Positions 1 through 8,296 of a stretch of 64,000 nt of DNA are shown in pieces (within the stretch, counting starts at the first letter, position 1; every line of letters starts with the position of its first letter). Source of the DNA: Myxococcales bacterium. Its GTDB lineage: Bacteria; Myxococcota_A; Polyangia; Palsa-1104; JAEUJZ01. Position numbers and translations under genes: made by a program. The DNA lies in assembly GCA_016794365.1 (NCBI GenBank), contig JAEUKB010000058.1, positions 1 through 64,000 of the forward strand. The letters run 5' to 3'. The notes beneath the pieces were generated by a model. It was not told the DNA's origin. It was given only the letters and a program-made list of their open reading frames with translations, and made no database searches.

Positions 1-124
1 TCCCGATGAACTGCTTGGCGGACGGAAGCGCGCGAAATCGCAAGACCTTCTCTTCGTTGAGGAATCCCCGAGGAACGCCCCACCAGCCAAAATCGCAGCA
101 ACCCGATAGCCGGACGATGAGCAC
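1..124 (-). CDS. possible N-terminus of an unknown protein, cut by the window edge
   Basis: On the minus strand a GTG at 124 opens a stop-free frame of about 41 codons that runs off the start of the window. The predicted peptide has a mixed, protein-like composition (Cys-Cys, paired Trp, charged stretch) and matches no family I recognise. An open frame this short can occur by chance in GC-rich DNA. It would be divergent from the reverse transcriptase, with a 77-bp gap between the starts. Treat it as tentative. Confidence 0.22.
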   Translation of the reverse strand, partial: MLIVRLSGCCDFGWWGVPRGFLNEEKVLRFRALPSAKQFIG

Positions 125-201
125 ACGCGCAGCACATGCTAGCGGTTCTTGAAACTTATTCCCGCTGTGCAATAGTCAGCGCCCAGTCAGAGGAATCAGT
201 C

Positions 202-1830
202 GTGACGAGCTATTCAGCCAGTGAACTTCTAGGCAGAGGCTTCTTGCCAGCGGAGCTGCCGCCCATCTTTACCTCTCGATCGCTGGGAGCGGCCTACCCG
301 AACTGGCAAGCTCAACTGGCAAGCTGCAGTGCCCCCAAAGATGCTCAGGTGCTTCCGACCACATTCCATCTGGCACGCCCAGGAACCCTACGGCGTCGTC
401 TGAGCATCCCGCACCCACTGTATTACGCCCAGCTCTGCTCGCTCCTCGAACAAAAATCCAGCGAGCTTCAGTCGGCCTTTGCCCAATCGCCGTGGTCTCG
501 ATCGATACCTGAGCCCGACCCGGATCCGTCGCGACGTGCATTCAAGGTTCCGCTTGTTGACCGTCTGATCGTAGAGGCAAATGCAGCGGTCAGGGCGACC
601 TCTCGGTATTTGGTTCAGGCCGATATTGCACAGTTCTATCACAGCATCTATACGCATACGTTTAGCTGGTCCCTGGGAAGTAAAGATCACTCAAAAAAGT
701 GGTTTAAATTCGATAGCCAAGAAAGAAACCAGCACAGATCCGAACATGCCTATCAGTTGGTTCATTTTGGTGATGAACTAGATAAAAAGCTCCGTAATCT
801 ACAGGACAAGCAGTCTGTCGGCATTCCGATGGGTCCAGATGCCTCACGGCTTCTGGCTGAAGTCTTGCTTTGTAGTTTGGATAAAAAACTAGATACCGAG
901 CTAAGACAACAACAAATAGTTGTGCATGCCATGCGCAACGTCGATGACTATCAAATCGGCGTACGGACGTATGATGATGCAGAAAAAGTACTTGCTCTAC
1001 TTCAACACCACCTGCGGACAGATCTGGAGCTTACGCTAAACCCACGCAAGACCAGGATCATTGCACTGCCAGCCCCGCTAGAAGATCCATGGGTGACCCA
1101 GCTCAAAGGCATCGTCAGTGCAGCGGCCAATGTCCCGGCGCGCCAGAAGCGCAGAGAGCTGCTGCGGCTATTCGATGTGGCGACGGCATCACGCAGTGAG
1201 CACCCGGAAGAACACGTCTACAGCTACCTGCTTGGCATCCTGAAACATGTTGATGTCGATAGGGAAAACTGGGCGCTACTACAACACATGCTGCTTCAAA
1301 TCGCGCTGGCAGAAGCCGGTACCATTCGCCAAATCCTAGCAGATTTGCTTTGGTACCAAAAAGAGGGAAACAGTCTGGATCTGAGCCGATGGAAAGATGT
1401 CTTCGAGCGCATCATTGAAACTCATGCTCCACAAGAACACAGCAGTGAGGTAGCCTGGGCACTGTGGGGTCTGCGAGAGCTCGAACAAAAGCTCTCTGTG
1501 CGTGTTGTAAGCGCGGTCTTGAAGATGAAAGATCCGATTGTCTCACTGCTCGCATTGAGCTTAGCCAGTCAAGGTCGATGCGAAGATCCAGCAGATAAAA
1601 CTAGCCTGATAAACAGCTATCAAAACCGCGTCACGGTGGACGGTTTTTGGGGAGAGCACTGGCCGCTGGTCTACGAAGCAACCCGCCAGGGATGGCTCAC
1701 AACGCCAAGCGATCTACTGAATGATTCGGGTTATAGGCTGATGAAAGATCACCTGATCTCGTTCCTGGATTTTTCTAAGCGGATAGACCCGAACGATCAA
1801 GATCAACTGAAACGCTACGGCAACCCCTAA
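202..1830 (+). CDS. stand-alone reverse transcriptase, Abi/unknown-group (DRT-like) type
   Basis: RNA-directed DNA polymerase of the kind found in abortive-infection and defence-associated reverse transcriptases. Numbered from the GTG at 202: an N-terminal ELPPIFTS element near residue 18, the first catalytic Asp in QADIAQFYHSIYTH (D141), the GIPMGPDASR template-grip motif near 207, the double Asp in NVDDY (D248-D249) and the NPRKTRI motif near 283. About 240 residues follow with a helical, repeat-like look, as in AbiK-like enzymes. The usual Tyr/Phe of YxDD is Asn here. The GTG at 202 is preferred over the ATG at 136 because AGAGGAA lies 7 nt upstream and relatives begin just before the LLxRGF segment. 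The gene is AT-richer than its neighbours, which suggests transfer. No integrase, maturase domain or retron-like RNA was recognised. The family call is firm; the defence role is inferred. Confidence 0.85.
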   Translation: MTSYSASELLGRGFLPAELPPIFTSRSLGAAYPNWQAQLASCSAPKDAQVLPTTFHLARPGTLRRRLSIPHPLYYAQLCSLLEQKSSELQSAFAQSPWSRSIPEPDPDPSRRAFKVPLVDRLIVEANAAVRATSRYLVQADIAQFYHSIYTHTFSWSLGSKDHSKKWFKFDSQERNQHRSEHAYQLVHFGDELDKKLRNLQDKQSVGIPMGPDASRLLAEVLLCSLDKKLDTELRQQQIVVHAMRNVDDYQIGVRTYDDAEKVLALLQHHLRTDLELTLNPRKTRIIALPAPLEDPWVTQLKGIVSAAANVPARQKRRELLRLFDVATASRSEHPEEHVYSYLLGILKHVDVDRENWALLQHMLLQIALAEAGTIRQILADLLWYQKEGNSLDLSRWKDVFERIIETHAPQEHSSEVAWALWGLRELEQKLSVRVVSAVLKMKDPIVSLLALSLASQGRCEDPADKTSLINSYQNRVTVDGFWGEHWPLVYEATRQGWLTTPSDLLNDSGYRLMKDHLISFLDFSKRIDPNDQDQLKRYGNP

Positions 1831-1851
1831 CGCCACGCGCTACCGGCGTCC

Positions 1852-4035
1852 TTAAATCGTCATGCCGAGGGCGAAGCCGGGCCACATGCGCCAGTTGGGG
1901 CGCGGGGTGCTGGCAGAGCCGAGGTCGAAGCCGGGGCGGACGGGCTCTTCGCCGTCTTTGAAGCCCCACTGCATGTTGAAGGTCATGCCACCGAACACGG
2001 CGAAGCGACGCGCGATGCGGACGCCCAGGGTCAGGCGCGTGACGGACAAAAGCGATGGCATCTCTAGGCTCTGGAAGCCGGGCTGGACGCCATAGACGAT
2101 GTCGTCGATTTCTCCGTAGAGACGCTCGGACAGTGGCGCATGAAAGCCGAAGCCGAGCCCGTACTGCCAGCCAGCCCCGGCCCCAGCGGGATGCACGCCA
2201 AAAGACAGGATCGAATAGCTGTAGCGCGCAGGCAGACGCAGGCTCACGTTGAGCGCCGCGCTGTCGCTCATCCACAGGTCCACGAACGCGCCGTGCTTTT
2301 TGGAAATCGAAAACAGACCGATGGCGATGTCGGCATCGTCGGCGACGTTGATGACACCAAGCTGGACACCGCGAACGCGACCGCTGGCGACGTTGATGCC
2401 GCCCACCTGGACGCCCGACACCTGACCGGCCAGGCTGACCGAACCAAGCTGTAGGCCGTACATGCGCGAGGCATAGGTGACAGCGCCCGCTTGCAGACCG
2501 TAGACGCCGCCGCGCGCCAGGTTGAAGCCGCCAAGCTGTAGGCCGCGCAGATCTCCGCCGGAATAGTTTACGACCGAGGCCTGAAGCCCGATGAGATCCG
2601 CCGAGCTGACGTTGACCAGGCCAAACTGCCCGCCGAAGGCATCACCGCGCACGACGTTGACACCGAACGTGGTCTGGGCTCCGCGCAGGCGACCGCCGCT
2701 CACCGCAAACAAGCTGGCGGCCTGTAGGCCAGAGACTTCTTCGGTGACATAGGCCCCAAGGACTCCCAGCTCTGCACCGTACAGTCGGGCGGCGCGTCCG
2801 AAGCCCAGGCTCAGCGAAAAGTAGTTGATGACTGGGCGGCTCTTTTCGATGGCGTTGACCGACCAGGGCGGAATGATGCCCGCGTTGCCAGGCAGGACGC
2901 GATAGATGGGATCGTCTTCGGTCGGTGCGGCGGCCTCGCTCTGCTCGTAGGCGTCCAGGCTGGGACCGCGTGCGACCGCGACTTCCAGCGGCACCTCTCG
3001 CAGATCCGACAGCGCGAGCAAGATCCCTTGCGGCGGCAGCGTCACCAGACCACGACGGACCCGCGCGGGCTCAAACAGCGTCACACGATAGCTTCCCGGC
3101 GACAGCGACAGGGCAAGCTGGGCTCCGGCTTGGGGCTTGGACACCTCTGCGGCGAGCGCACCTCGGGCATCGCGCACGATCAGCCGTCCGGCAACACCTT
3201 CTGGGATCGTCAGCCGCGCCGAGCCACTGCGCAGATCGGTCAGCACCAGATCGCCGCGTCCAACCAGCTGAATGTCGTAGGTGGCGTGCTGCGGACCCCC
3301 AAGCGTCGCTTCGGTCCGCGACAGCGTCTCGTCGAAGGCAAAGCGGTAGGCCTCTTGCAGGGTCACCCGCTGATCGCCGTCACTGTCCGCCGCCCCCCGC
3401 AGTCCCGTCACCAGCGCATGGGTAAAAAACGATCCGCGCAGCCGTCCCGACTCTTGCGCCGCCTCACGCTCCGACGTGGAGGTCAAAAAGGCATGGCCGC
3501 TCAGGCTCGGCGCGGTCTGAAGCAGAAACGGATCGACGCTGGCACCACCTTTGCGCTGCGCAAACACGCCCGCCGCACACGAGTCCAAGATGCCAATGTG
3601 AACATCGACGGGAATGTCAGTGATGAGCGCGCGCAGCCGACTGTATTCCAGGTGACTGCCGAACAGCAGAAGGCCCCGCTCGTCAGAGTGCCCGGAATAG
3701 TAAAAGAAGAGCTGCTTACGTCCCGGCGTCACAGCGGCCTTGGCTTTGATGGCAAGCAGGCGCTTTTCCACCGTCGCACCATCGGGATCAACCAGCGACT
3801 CGACATCGCCGTCGGACACACCGCCCAGCTCGGTCAAGACCCGGCGCAGCGCATCGGTGTCTTTGCTGGGGTAGCGCAGGCGCGCACGCTCTCGACCGCC
3901 ATCGGTGCTGGCCACCAGCAGGGTAAAGCGGCGCGTCCCAGCCGCGTCAGCCGCATCGGCAAAAGCGGGCCGCAGCGCAGTCAGCAGTCCCCCCACAAAC
4001 CCCAGGCACACAAGCAGTGCATGCAGCCTGTCCAT
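1852..4035 (-). CDS. caspase-like (C14) protease with EF-hand loop and C-terminal outer-membrane-like repeats
   Basis: Secreted or periplasmic cysteine peptidase of the caspase/metacaspase family. Numbered from the GTG at 4047: a hydrophobic signal segment (about 8-30), the catalytic His in YYSGHSD (H120), the catalytic Cys in DSCAAG (C157), then an EF-hand-like loop DSDGDQRVTLQE (221-232) likely to bind Ca2+. Residues of roughly 410-590 contain repeated G-L-Q-x-G strands and the C-terminus has alternating hydrophobic strands typical of beta-barrels, so the protease is probably tethered to the outer membrane. The ATG at 4035 has GAGG six nt upstream; the GTG at 4047 overlaps the upstream stop and is the alternative. 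It is the last gene of a sigma/DUF4384/caspase operon, a combination known from Myxococcota. The protease fold is clear; the substrate is unknown. Confidence 0.85.
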   Translation of the reverse strand: MDRLHALLVCLGFVGGLLTALRPAFADAADAAGTRRFTLLVASTDGGRERARLRYPSKDTDALRRVLTELGGVSDGDVESLVDPDGATVEKRLLAIKAKAAVTPGRKQLFFYYSGHSDERGLLLFGSHLEYSRLRALITDIPVDVHIGILDSCAAGVFAQRKGGASVDPFLLQTAPSLSGHAFLTSTSEREAAQESGRLRGSFFTHALVTGLRGAADSDGDQRVTLQEAYRFAFDETLSRTEATLGGPQHATYDIQLVGRGDLVLTDLRSGSARLTIPEGVAGRLIVRDARGALAAEVSKPQAGAQLALSLSPGSYRVTLFEPARVRRGLVTLPPQGILLALSDLREVPLEVAVARGPSLDAYEQSEAAAPTEDDPIYRVLPGNAGIIPPWSVNAIEKSRPVINYFSLSLGFGRAARLYGAELGVLGAYVTEEVSGLQAASLFAVSGGRLRGAQTTFGVNVVRGDAFGGQFGLVNVSSADLIGLQASVVNYSGGDLRGLQLGGFNLARGGVYGLQAGAVTYASRMYGLQLGSVSLAGQVSGVQVGGINVASGRVRGVQLGVINVADDADIAIGLFSISKKHGAFVDLWMSDSAALNVSLRLPARYSYSILSFGVHPAGAGAGWQYGLGFGFHAPLSERLYGEIDDIVYGVQPGFQSLEMPSLLSVTRLTLGVRIARRFAVFGGMTFNMQWGFKDGEEPVRPGFDLGSASTPRPNWRMWPGFALGMTI

Positions 4036-4043
4036 GACGAACC

Positions 4044-4880
4044 TCACGGCAGCGCTTTCCGCAGCGTCAGCGAAAACACCTCAGCATCCGGCAGGGTCAG
4101 CGTCGCGTGCTCGGCATTCGATCCGCTCGCCAGCGCTTTGACCGCCGTCATCACCTGCGCCACATCGAGCGTGCCCGGCTGCTTGGTTGTCACCAGCAAG
4201 AACCGCTCAAACCTGGGCGCATCGTCGAGCTTGTAGGCCTTTGGCAACGCCTGCTCTCCCCCGCGAGTCAGCATCGGCGCTCCGCTGATTGGGTGATGCA
4301 GCTCGACCGAGCCGCGCCCGTCGTACGACACGATCACCCCCTGCGTCTGTCCCGCCGCCAGATACGAAAGCTGAAGCACATCCCCAGGATGCACGACGCT
4401 GCCTTCGCGCAGTCGCTCGGGTGCCTGCTGCCCGCCGCCTTGGCCAGCGCCTTGCCCGGAGCCTTGCCCGGAGCCTTGCCCGGAGCCTTGGACGCTGGGC
4501 TTACGATAGACCCGCAGCTCGGCCCGCTGCCCTTTGAGCTGCACATCGGTATCGATTCCAGCCACCTGGGCATCGTCGCCCCGCCCATCGAGCCCCGGCT
4601 GCACCGGACGCTTGCCCACCCACAGCACCGCCAGGACCAGCGCCGGAGCCAGCAGCGCCGGGCTATACCACCACAGCCGTCGGGGCACACGCGCTTCATC
4701 GACGCGACGCCGAATCTCTTTGGCCACCCGTTCCGCCGGATAGCGATCGAGGATGGCTTGGTTGTCCCGTCGCAGCGCTTCCAGCTGTGGTTCCGCACTG
4801 TCCGGCAGACGCACGCCTTCGGGCAGCTCTGACAGCAGCGCTTGCTCCAGCCGCAGATCGTTTGGGCTTGGCTTTGACAT
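4044..4880 (-). CDS. single-pass membrane protein, DUF4384-like, anti-sigma-type position
   Basis: A 278-residue protein with a cytoplasmic N-terminus of about 68 residues, one membrane segment (about 70-89, starting at the Trp-Trp-Tyr), a Gly/Ser/Gln-rich spacer (about 130-150) made of four-residue repeats, and a C-terminal beta-rich domain resembling DUF4384, often found next to caspase-like proteins. Its start abuts the sigma factor stop (TAA at 4881-4883, ATG at 4878-4880), so the two are translationally coupled, and it overlaps the caspase gene by GTGA if that gene starts at 4047. Position and topology suggest it restrains the sigma factor, although I see no recognisable zinc-binding anti-sigma motif. 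Function is inferred from context. Confidence 0.75.
   Translation of the reverse strand: MSKPSPNDLRLEQALLSELPEGVRLPDSAEPQLEALRRDNQAILDRYPAERVAKEIRRRVDEARVPRRLWWYSPALLAPALVLAVLWVGKRPVQPGLDGRGDDAQVAGIDTDVQLKGQRAELRVYRKPSVQGSGQGSGQGSGQGAGQGGGQQAPERLREGSVVHPGDVLQLSYLAAGQTQGVIVSYDGRGSVELHHPISGAPMLTRGGEQALPKAYKLDDAPRFERFLLVTTKQPGTLDVAQVMTAVKALASGSNAEHATLTLPDAEVFSLTLRKALP
4439..4490. repeat. 12-bp in-phase tandem repeat
   Basis: Three exact copies of CTTGCCCGGAGC (4451-4486), preceded by a degenerate copy, encode on the minus strand the Gly-Ser-Gly-Gln spacer of the DUF4384-like protein. Copy number can change without shifting the frame, so linker length could vary between strains. Confidence 0.85.
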
Positions 4881-5384
4881 TTAGGGCTTGGCCTCCACTT
4901 CCAGCTCTCGCAGTCGCTCTTCCAGTCGCCGCAGCCGCTTGCGCACCCCCGACACCGACAGGCCCACTTGCTGGGCGACCTCTTCCAGCGTCAGGCCGTC
5001 GTGAAGGTGCAGCACCGCAATCGTTCCACTCGACACCGGCTCTCGCGACAGCAGCCGATCGAGCAGCGCCTTGGCCTGGCTGCGCTCTTCCGCACTGGCA
5101 ACGGCAATTCGTTCTAGTAGCTCTGCCCCAGGCTCTTCTTTGCGACGAGTCCGGCTGCGCAGCCGGTTTAAGCAGACGTTGGTGGCCACCCGATATAAAA
5201 GGCTTGAGCTTCCCGATGAATCGATGGTGTCTCTGCGACGCAAAAGCTCGACGAAGACATCGTGCATGGCATCGACTGCCTCGGCTTCGTTACGGAGCAT
5301 GCCGCGACACCGTCTCAGCACCATCGGACCGTACCTTCTGTAAAGCTCTTCGACATCGATCGCCAACGCGCCACTCCAGGGCAC
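4881..5384 (-). CDS. ECF-type RNA polymerase sigma factor
   Basis: A 167-residue sigma-70-family protein with region 2 at about residues 10-50 (RRYGPMVLRRCRGML followed by an acidic AVDAMHDVF helix) and a region 4 helix-turn-helix at about 120-160 (LTLEEVAQQVGLSVSGVRKR). Region 3 is absent, as in ECF sigma factors. The GTG at 5384 has no clear ribosome-binding site. The TTG at 5366 has GGAG seven nt upstream and is an equally good start. It leads the minus-strand operon with the membrane protein and the caspase-like protease, so it probably controls that envelope-linked module and perhaps itself. Family assignment is firm; the regulon is unknown. Confidence 0.9.
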   Translation of the reverse strand: MPWSGALAIDVEELYRRYGPMVLRRCRGMLRNEAEAVDAMHDVFVELLRRRDTIDSSGSSSLLYRVATNVCLNRLRSRTRRKEEPGAELLERIAVASAEERSQAKALLDRLLSREPVSSGTIAVLHLHDGLTLEEVAQQVGLSVSGVRKRLRRLEERLRELEVEAKP

Positions 5385-5502
5385 CGATTAAACACCGGAG
5401 ATCGGGCCAGGTGTTACTTCGCACCAAAAACAGGCCGAAATCTGGACCATCAGCGTCGAAGTTGAAGTCAGGGGATGCGCAAAAAAAGGGCGATGCTTAG
5501 CC

Positions 5503-5511
5503 TGATATATT
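5503..5511 (+). promoter_or_regulatory. extended -10 promoter
   Basis: TGATATATT matches an extended -10 element (TGn plus TATATT). No good -35 lies at 16-18 bp, as is common for extended -10 promoters. It sits 12 bp before the ATG of the truncated kinase, which would give a very short 5' leader. Confidence 0.4.
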
Positions 5512-5523
5512 GGCAGCCAACCC

Positions 5524-5880
5524 ATGAAGAATCAGAGCCCGCAGGTCCAGACTCCCCCTTCGTCTCGCACCGCGCAGCCGGGAGCCGTCCCCGCCGCCGG
5601 ATCGCGCATCACCATTGATGACCGATCGGACATGATTCCGGCGCTGTTTAGCGGTCGATATCAGCTCCTGGGACTGATCGGCAGCGGCGGCACCGGAACG
5701 GTCTATCGCGCCCGCGACATCGAGCTGGGCGAGATCGTCGCGCTCAAAGTGCTCCGTCGCGAAGTCGTCAGCATTCCCGGTGTGCTCGATCGCTTCCGCA
5801 GCGAAGTCCGTCTGTCCCGCCGCATCACCCACAAAAACGTCGCGCGGATGTACGACATCAGCGAAGCCTGCGCAGCGTAG
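5524..5880 (+). pseudogene. truncated Ser/Thr protein kinase (N-lobe only)
   Basis: The first 118 codons of a Hanks-type kinase. It has a Pro/Ala-rich leader of about 40 residues, the glycine loop GSGGTGTVY, the ATP-anchoring Lys in VALKVL, and the helix-C Glu in RSEVRLSRRI. After ARMYDISE, where the hinge and C-lobe should follow, the frame runs into ACAA and a TAG. The catalytic HRD and DFG motifs are missing and are not found in any frame of the next 170 bp, which hold a 12-bp tandem repeat. The downstream gene faces the other way, so the rest of this kinase has been lost. It cannot be an active kinase; a short nucleotide-binding product is the only alternative. Confidence 0.8.
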
Positions 5881-5966
5881 CGACGACAGCCAACCGCCAG
5901 CGCGGGCACCGTGCCCCGCCTGTGCACCAGCGCTGCGCGTCGGGAAACATCACACCTTGGACAGCG

Positions 5967-6014
5967 CCAACGCTTGAGCCAACGCTTGAGCCAACGCTTG
6001 AGCCAACGCTTGAG
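5967..6014. repeat. 12-bp tandem repeat, four copies
   Basis: Four exact copies of CCAACGCTTGAG lie between the stump of the first kinase (stop at 5880) and the 3' end of the second (stop at 6053). The rest of the 172-bp gap shows no gene. The array marks the spot where the first kinase is broken. Confidence 0.9.
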
Positions 6015-6052
6015 CAATTGCTGGCGCGAGCAACCTTGCTGGCTCTGGGCGC

Positions 6053-7104
6053 TTAGTTTTCGATGTGCGGGACTTCGGCGACGGAGCGCTTGGGCTTTTT
6101 GGACGACGTAGGCTTGGCTTTGGGCTCGGCTGGCTTTTCTTCGACGACCGGCTTTGGCGGCTCGCTGTGCAGCACCACCTGTAGCTCACCGCTCGCTTCC
6201 AGCGAGAGCTGCACTTCATGCGGCAGATAGCCCGGACGCTCTAGCCGCAGACGCAGCGGCGACGACGACCGCACAGTCTCTTGAGACAGCGGCGTCTCAC
6301 CGATGACTGTTCCGTCGGAAAGCTGTATCACCTTCGCTCCGTCTGGCACCGAGAGAAGCCGCCAGCGCACGCGCGGACTGTTCTGCGTTGTCTTTTTTTC
6401 TGTCGGCTGCGACTTCTTGCGCAGGAGCACAGAGCCCGTCACGCCACCCGCGATCGCCAGCACGCTCACAAGCAGCCCGACATAGAGCAGCCTCCGCCTC
6501 GGCTTTTCCATCACTCCCGTCGAAACCGAGCCTGTCGAAACCGAGCCCGCCGACATCGTCTTGGCATCGGGATGCGCGGATCGCCCGCTCTGAATCACCG
6601 CCATCGCCCCCGACGGTCGGTGCCGATGCTTCTGCGGCGGCGGCAAGACAGAAGTGAGCGCGTCAAGCTGCCCTTCCAGCGCAATCATCGTGGGCCGCTT
6701 GTCCTTGTCTTTGTCGAGCAGCCCATCCACCAAGCTCGCCAGCTCCTCGGGAACCTGCGGGTTCAGCGACACCACTTTCGGAGGCTGCTCGTACAGGTGC
6801 TTGGCCATCAGCTCCCCGATGGCACTGCCGCCAAACGGCGGTCGCCCCGTCAGCATCTCGAACATCATCACGCCGAGCGCATACACATCGGTCTTTTCAT
6901 CGACCCCTTTGGCCCCTCGACACTGCTCCGGCGACATGTAGTTCGGCGTCCCCAGAAGCTCCGTCGCGCGCGTCTGCACACTGCCTTGGTTGTTGGCCTC
7001 GATCAGCTTCGCGATCCCAAAGTCAAGCACCTTCGCCCGCTCCCCCGTCGCCGTCGAAGCATCCGGCAGCAGCATCACGTTTTCAGGCTTGAGATCACGG
7101 TGAA
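6053..7104 (-). pseudogene. Ser/Thr protein kinase, C-terminal part of a split gene
   Basis: Downstream half of a Hanks-type kinase. It resumes at HRDLKPENVMLLP (codons ending near 7065) and continues through the DFG motif (VLDFGIAKL), the activation-segment end (GTPNYMSPEQ) and the C-lobe (DVYALGVMMFEMLTGRPPFGG). Then come a Ser/Thr-rich linker, one membrane segment (LLYVGLLVSVLAIAGG), a PEGA-like domain and a Lys/Pro-rich tail. It is in the same orientation as the N-terminal half at 7665-8087. Removing 7105-7684 would join them in frame into a kinase of about 484 residues, the usual size for a myxobacterial membrane kinase. As it stands the catalytic domain is divided, so it is probably inactive unless the insert is recent or excisable. 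Confidence 0.85.
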
Positions 7105-7671
7105 CAGTCTTCCCGTCGGATAGGCGCTTGTCTTTGTTCCTCGCGATGGGCGCTGGGTCGGTGGCGTAGGAAACGCTGGAGCAGGACGCGCGGGCTGTCC
7201 CTTCAGCCGTCAGACCCGCCTCGCGGCCCCAAACAGGGGTGCGTCAGCGGCTGACTCACGCATGTTCACCGCAGAAATGGCTCGCGCATCGGCGTACTGA
7301 CCCATGTTCACCGCAGAAATGGCTCGCGCATCGGTTGCCTGACCCATGTTCACAGCAGAAATGGCTCGCGCTGCGGCGGACTGGCCCATTTTCACCGCAG
7401 AGATGGCTCGCGCTGCGGCGGACTGACCCATGTTCACCGCAGAAATGGCTCGCGCTGCGGCGGACTCACGCATGTTCACCGCAGAAATGGCTCGCGCTGC
7501 GGCGGACTCACGCATGTTCGCCGCAGTCAGGCTGGGGGCCGGTGCCTGCGCGGACCTTGCTGTCCGTGTGTTTTGCGCCGTCAGCCACAACGGGCACGCA
7601 GCTGTTCCTCAAGTGCTTCCTCGGCCAGGAACCAGGAGCCTTTCGTCACCCAGCACTTGGCGCGCTACAGC
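7105..7671. mobile_element. 567-bp insert splitting a kinase gene, flanked by 13-bp direct repeat
   Basis: The kinase sequence is interrupted exactly at HRDL/KPEN. The 13-mer AGATCACGGTGAA occurs at both edges (7092-7104 and 7672-7684), as in a target-site duplication. The insert has no recognisable transposase or integrase and no obvious terminal inverted repeats. Its core is a 42-bp minisatellite. An open frame of 126 codons (7210-7590, minus) made mostly of 14-residue repeats spans it, but the opposite strand is also open, so its coding status is doubtful. It could be a non-autonomous element or an expansion of slipped repeats. Confidence 0.6.
7255..7524. repeat. 42-bp minisatellite, six full copies plus a partial one
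   Basis: Units start at 7255, 7297, 7339, 7381, 7423 and 7465, with a partial copy from 7507. Each contains a core close to CATGTTCACCGCAGAAATGG. The unit is a multiple of three. Read on the minus strand it encodes 14-residue repeats of the type ARAISAVNMGQSAA. There are no spacers, so this is not a CRISPR array. Confidence 0.9.
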
Positions 7672-8087
7672 AGATCACGGTGAATGATTCCCTTGGCGTG
7701 GGCGACGGCCAGGACATCGCTGATTTGCAGGGCGATGTAGACGACCTCGGACGAGTTCATGGGTCCGGCGAGGTGCTCGATGCGGTGTCCCAGCGACTCG
7801 CCCTTGAGAAACTCCATCACGATGTAGGGAATGCCATCAGGAAGCTGGCCGTGATCGGTAATCTGGACCACGTCGGGGTGATCGACGATGTTGCTGGCGC
7901 GTGCTTCGTTGGCAAAGCGCATCGCGAACTCTTCGTTGCGGGCAATTTCAGGGTGAAGCACCTTGATCGCGACGTGGCGACCGAGTGTCTGGTGAAGTGC
8001 CTCGTAGACCGAGCCCATGCCGCCCTGCCCCAGCTTGCGGATGATCCGATACGGACCAACGACCGCATTTTCTTCGAGCGTCGCCAT
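7665..8087 (-). pseudogene. Ser/Thr protein kinase, N-terminal part of a split gene
   Basis: Upstream half of a Hanks-type kinase. It has the glycine loop GQGGMGSVY, the Lys in VAIKVL, the hinge YIVMEFLKGESL and helix E up to KGIIHRDL. The frame then enters the insert and stops two codons later (TAG at 7665-7667). The next expected residues (KPEN) are found 580 bp further on in the other half. The ATG at 8087 has GAGAG about 6 nt upstream. Alone it lacks the catalytic Asn, the DFG motif and the activation segment. Confidence 0.85.
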
Positions 8088-8230
8088 CTTGCTCTCTCAA
8101 TCTCTGGCGCAAGGTGGAGCCCCCAAGCCGGAGGCTTGTCCACGGCGCTTACCGGATATTTTTCCACCCGGAGATTTACGCAGTCAAGACGCGCATTTCG
8201 GTGCAGCCGTGACGACGAGCAAAGAGACGC

Positions 8231-8290
8231 CGACGCCCAGGCCGCTGCCGACGCCCAGGCCGCTGCCGACGCCCAGGCCGCTGCCGACGC
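8231..8290. repeat. 18-bp tandem repeat, about 3.3 copies
   Basis: Three exact copies of CGACGCCCAGGCCGCTGC lie just beyond the stop of the DUF420 gene, in the gap before the split kinase. No gene is evident between 8088 and 8296. Confidence 0.9.
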
Positions 8291-8296
8291 GACGAG

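Noticed and set aside
1..201. Retron-like or DRT-associated noncoding RNA before the reverse transcriptase
   Set aside because: No long inverted repeat or msr/msd-like organisation was visible; the window starts too close to judge further.
5524..5880. Second selenoprotein or read-through in the truncated kinase
   Set aside because: The stop is TAG, not TGA, and no kinase C-lobe follows in any frame.
7255..7524. Possible CRISPR array
   Set aside because: Units are directly joined with no unique spacers and no cas genes are near.
7210..7590. A 126-residue repeat protein on the minus strand in the insert
   Set aside because: The 42-bp unit is open on both strands simply because its length is a multiple of 3. 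No start context or domain supports it as a gene; kept only as part of the insert.
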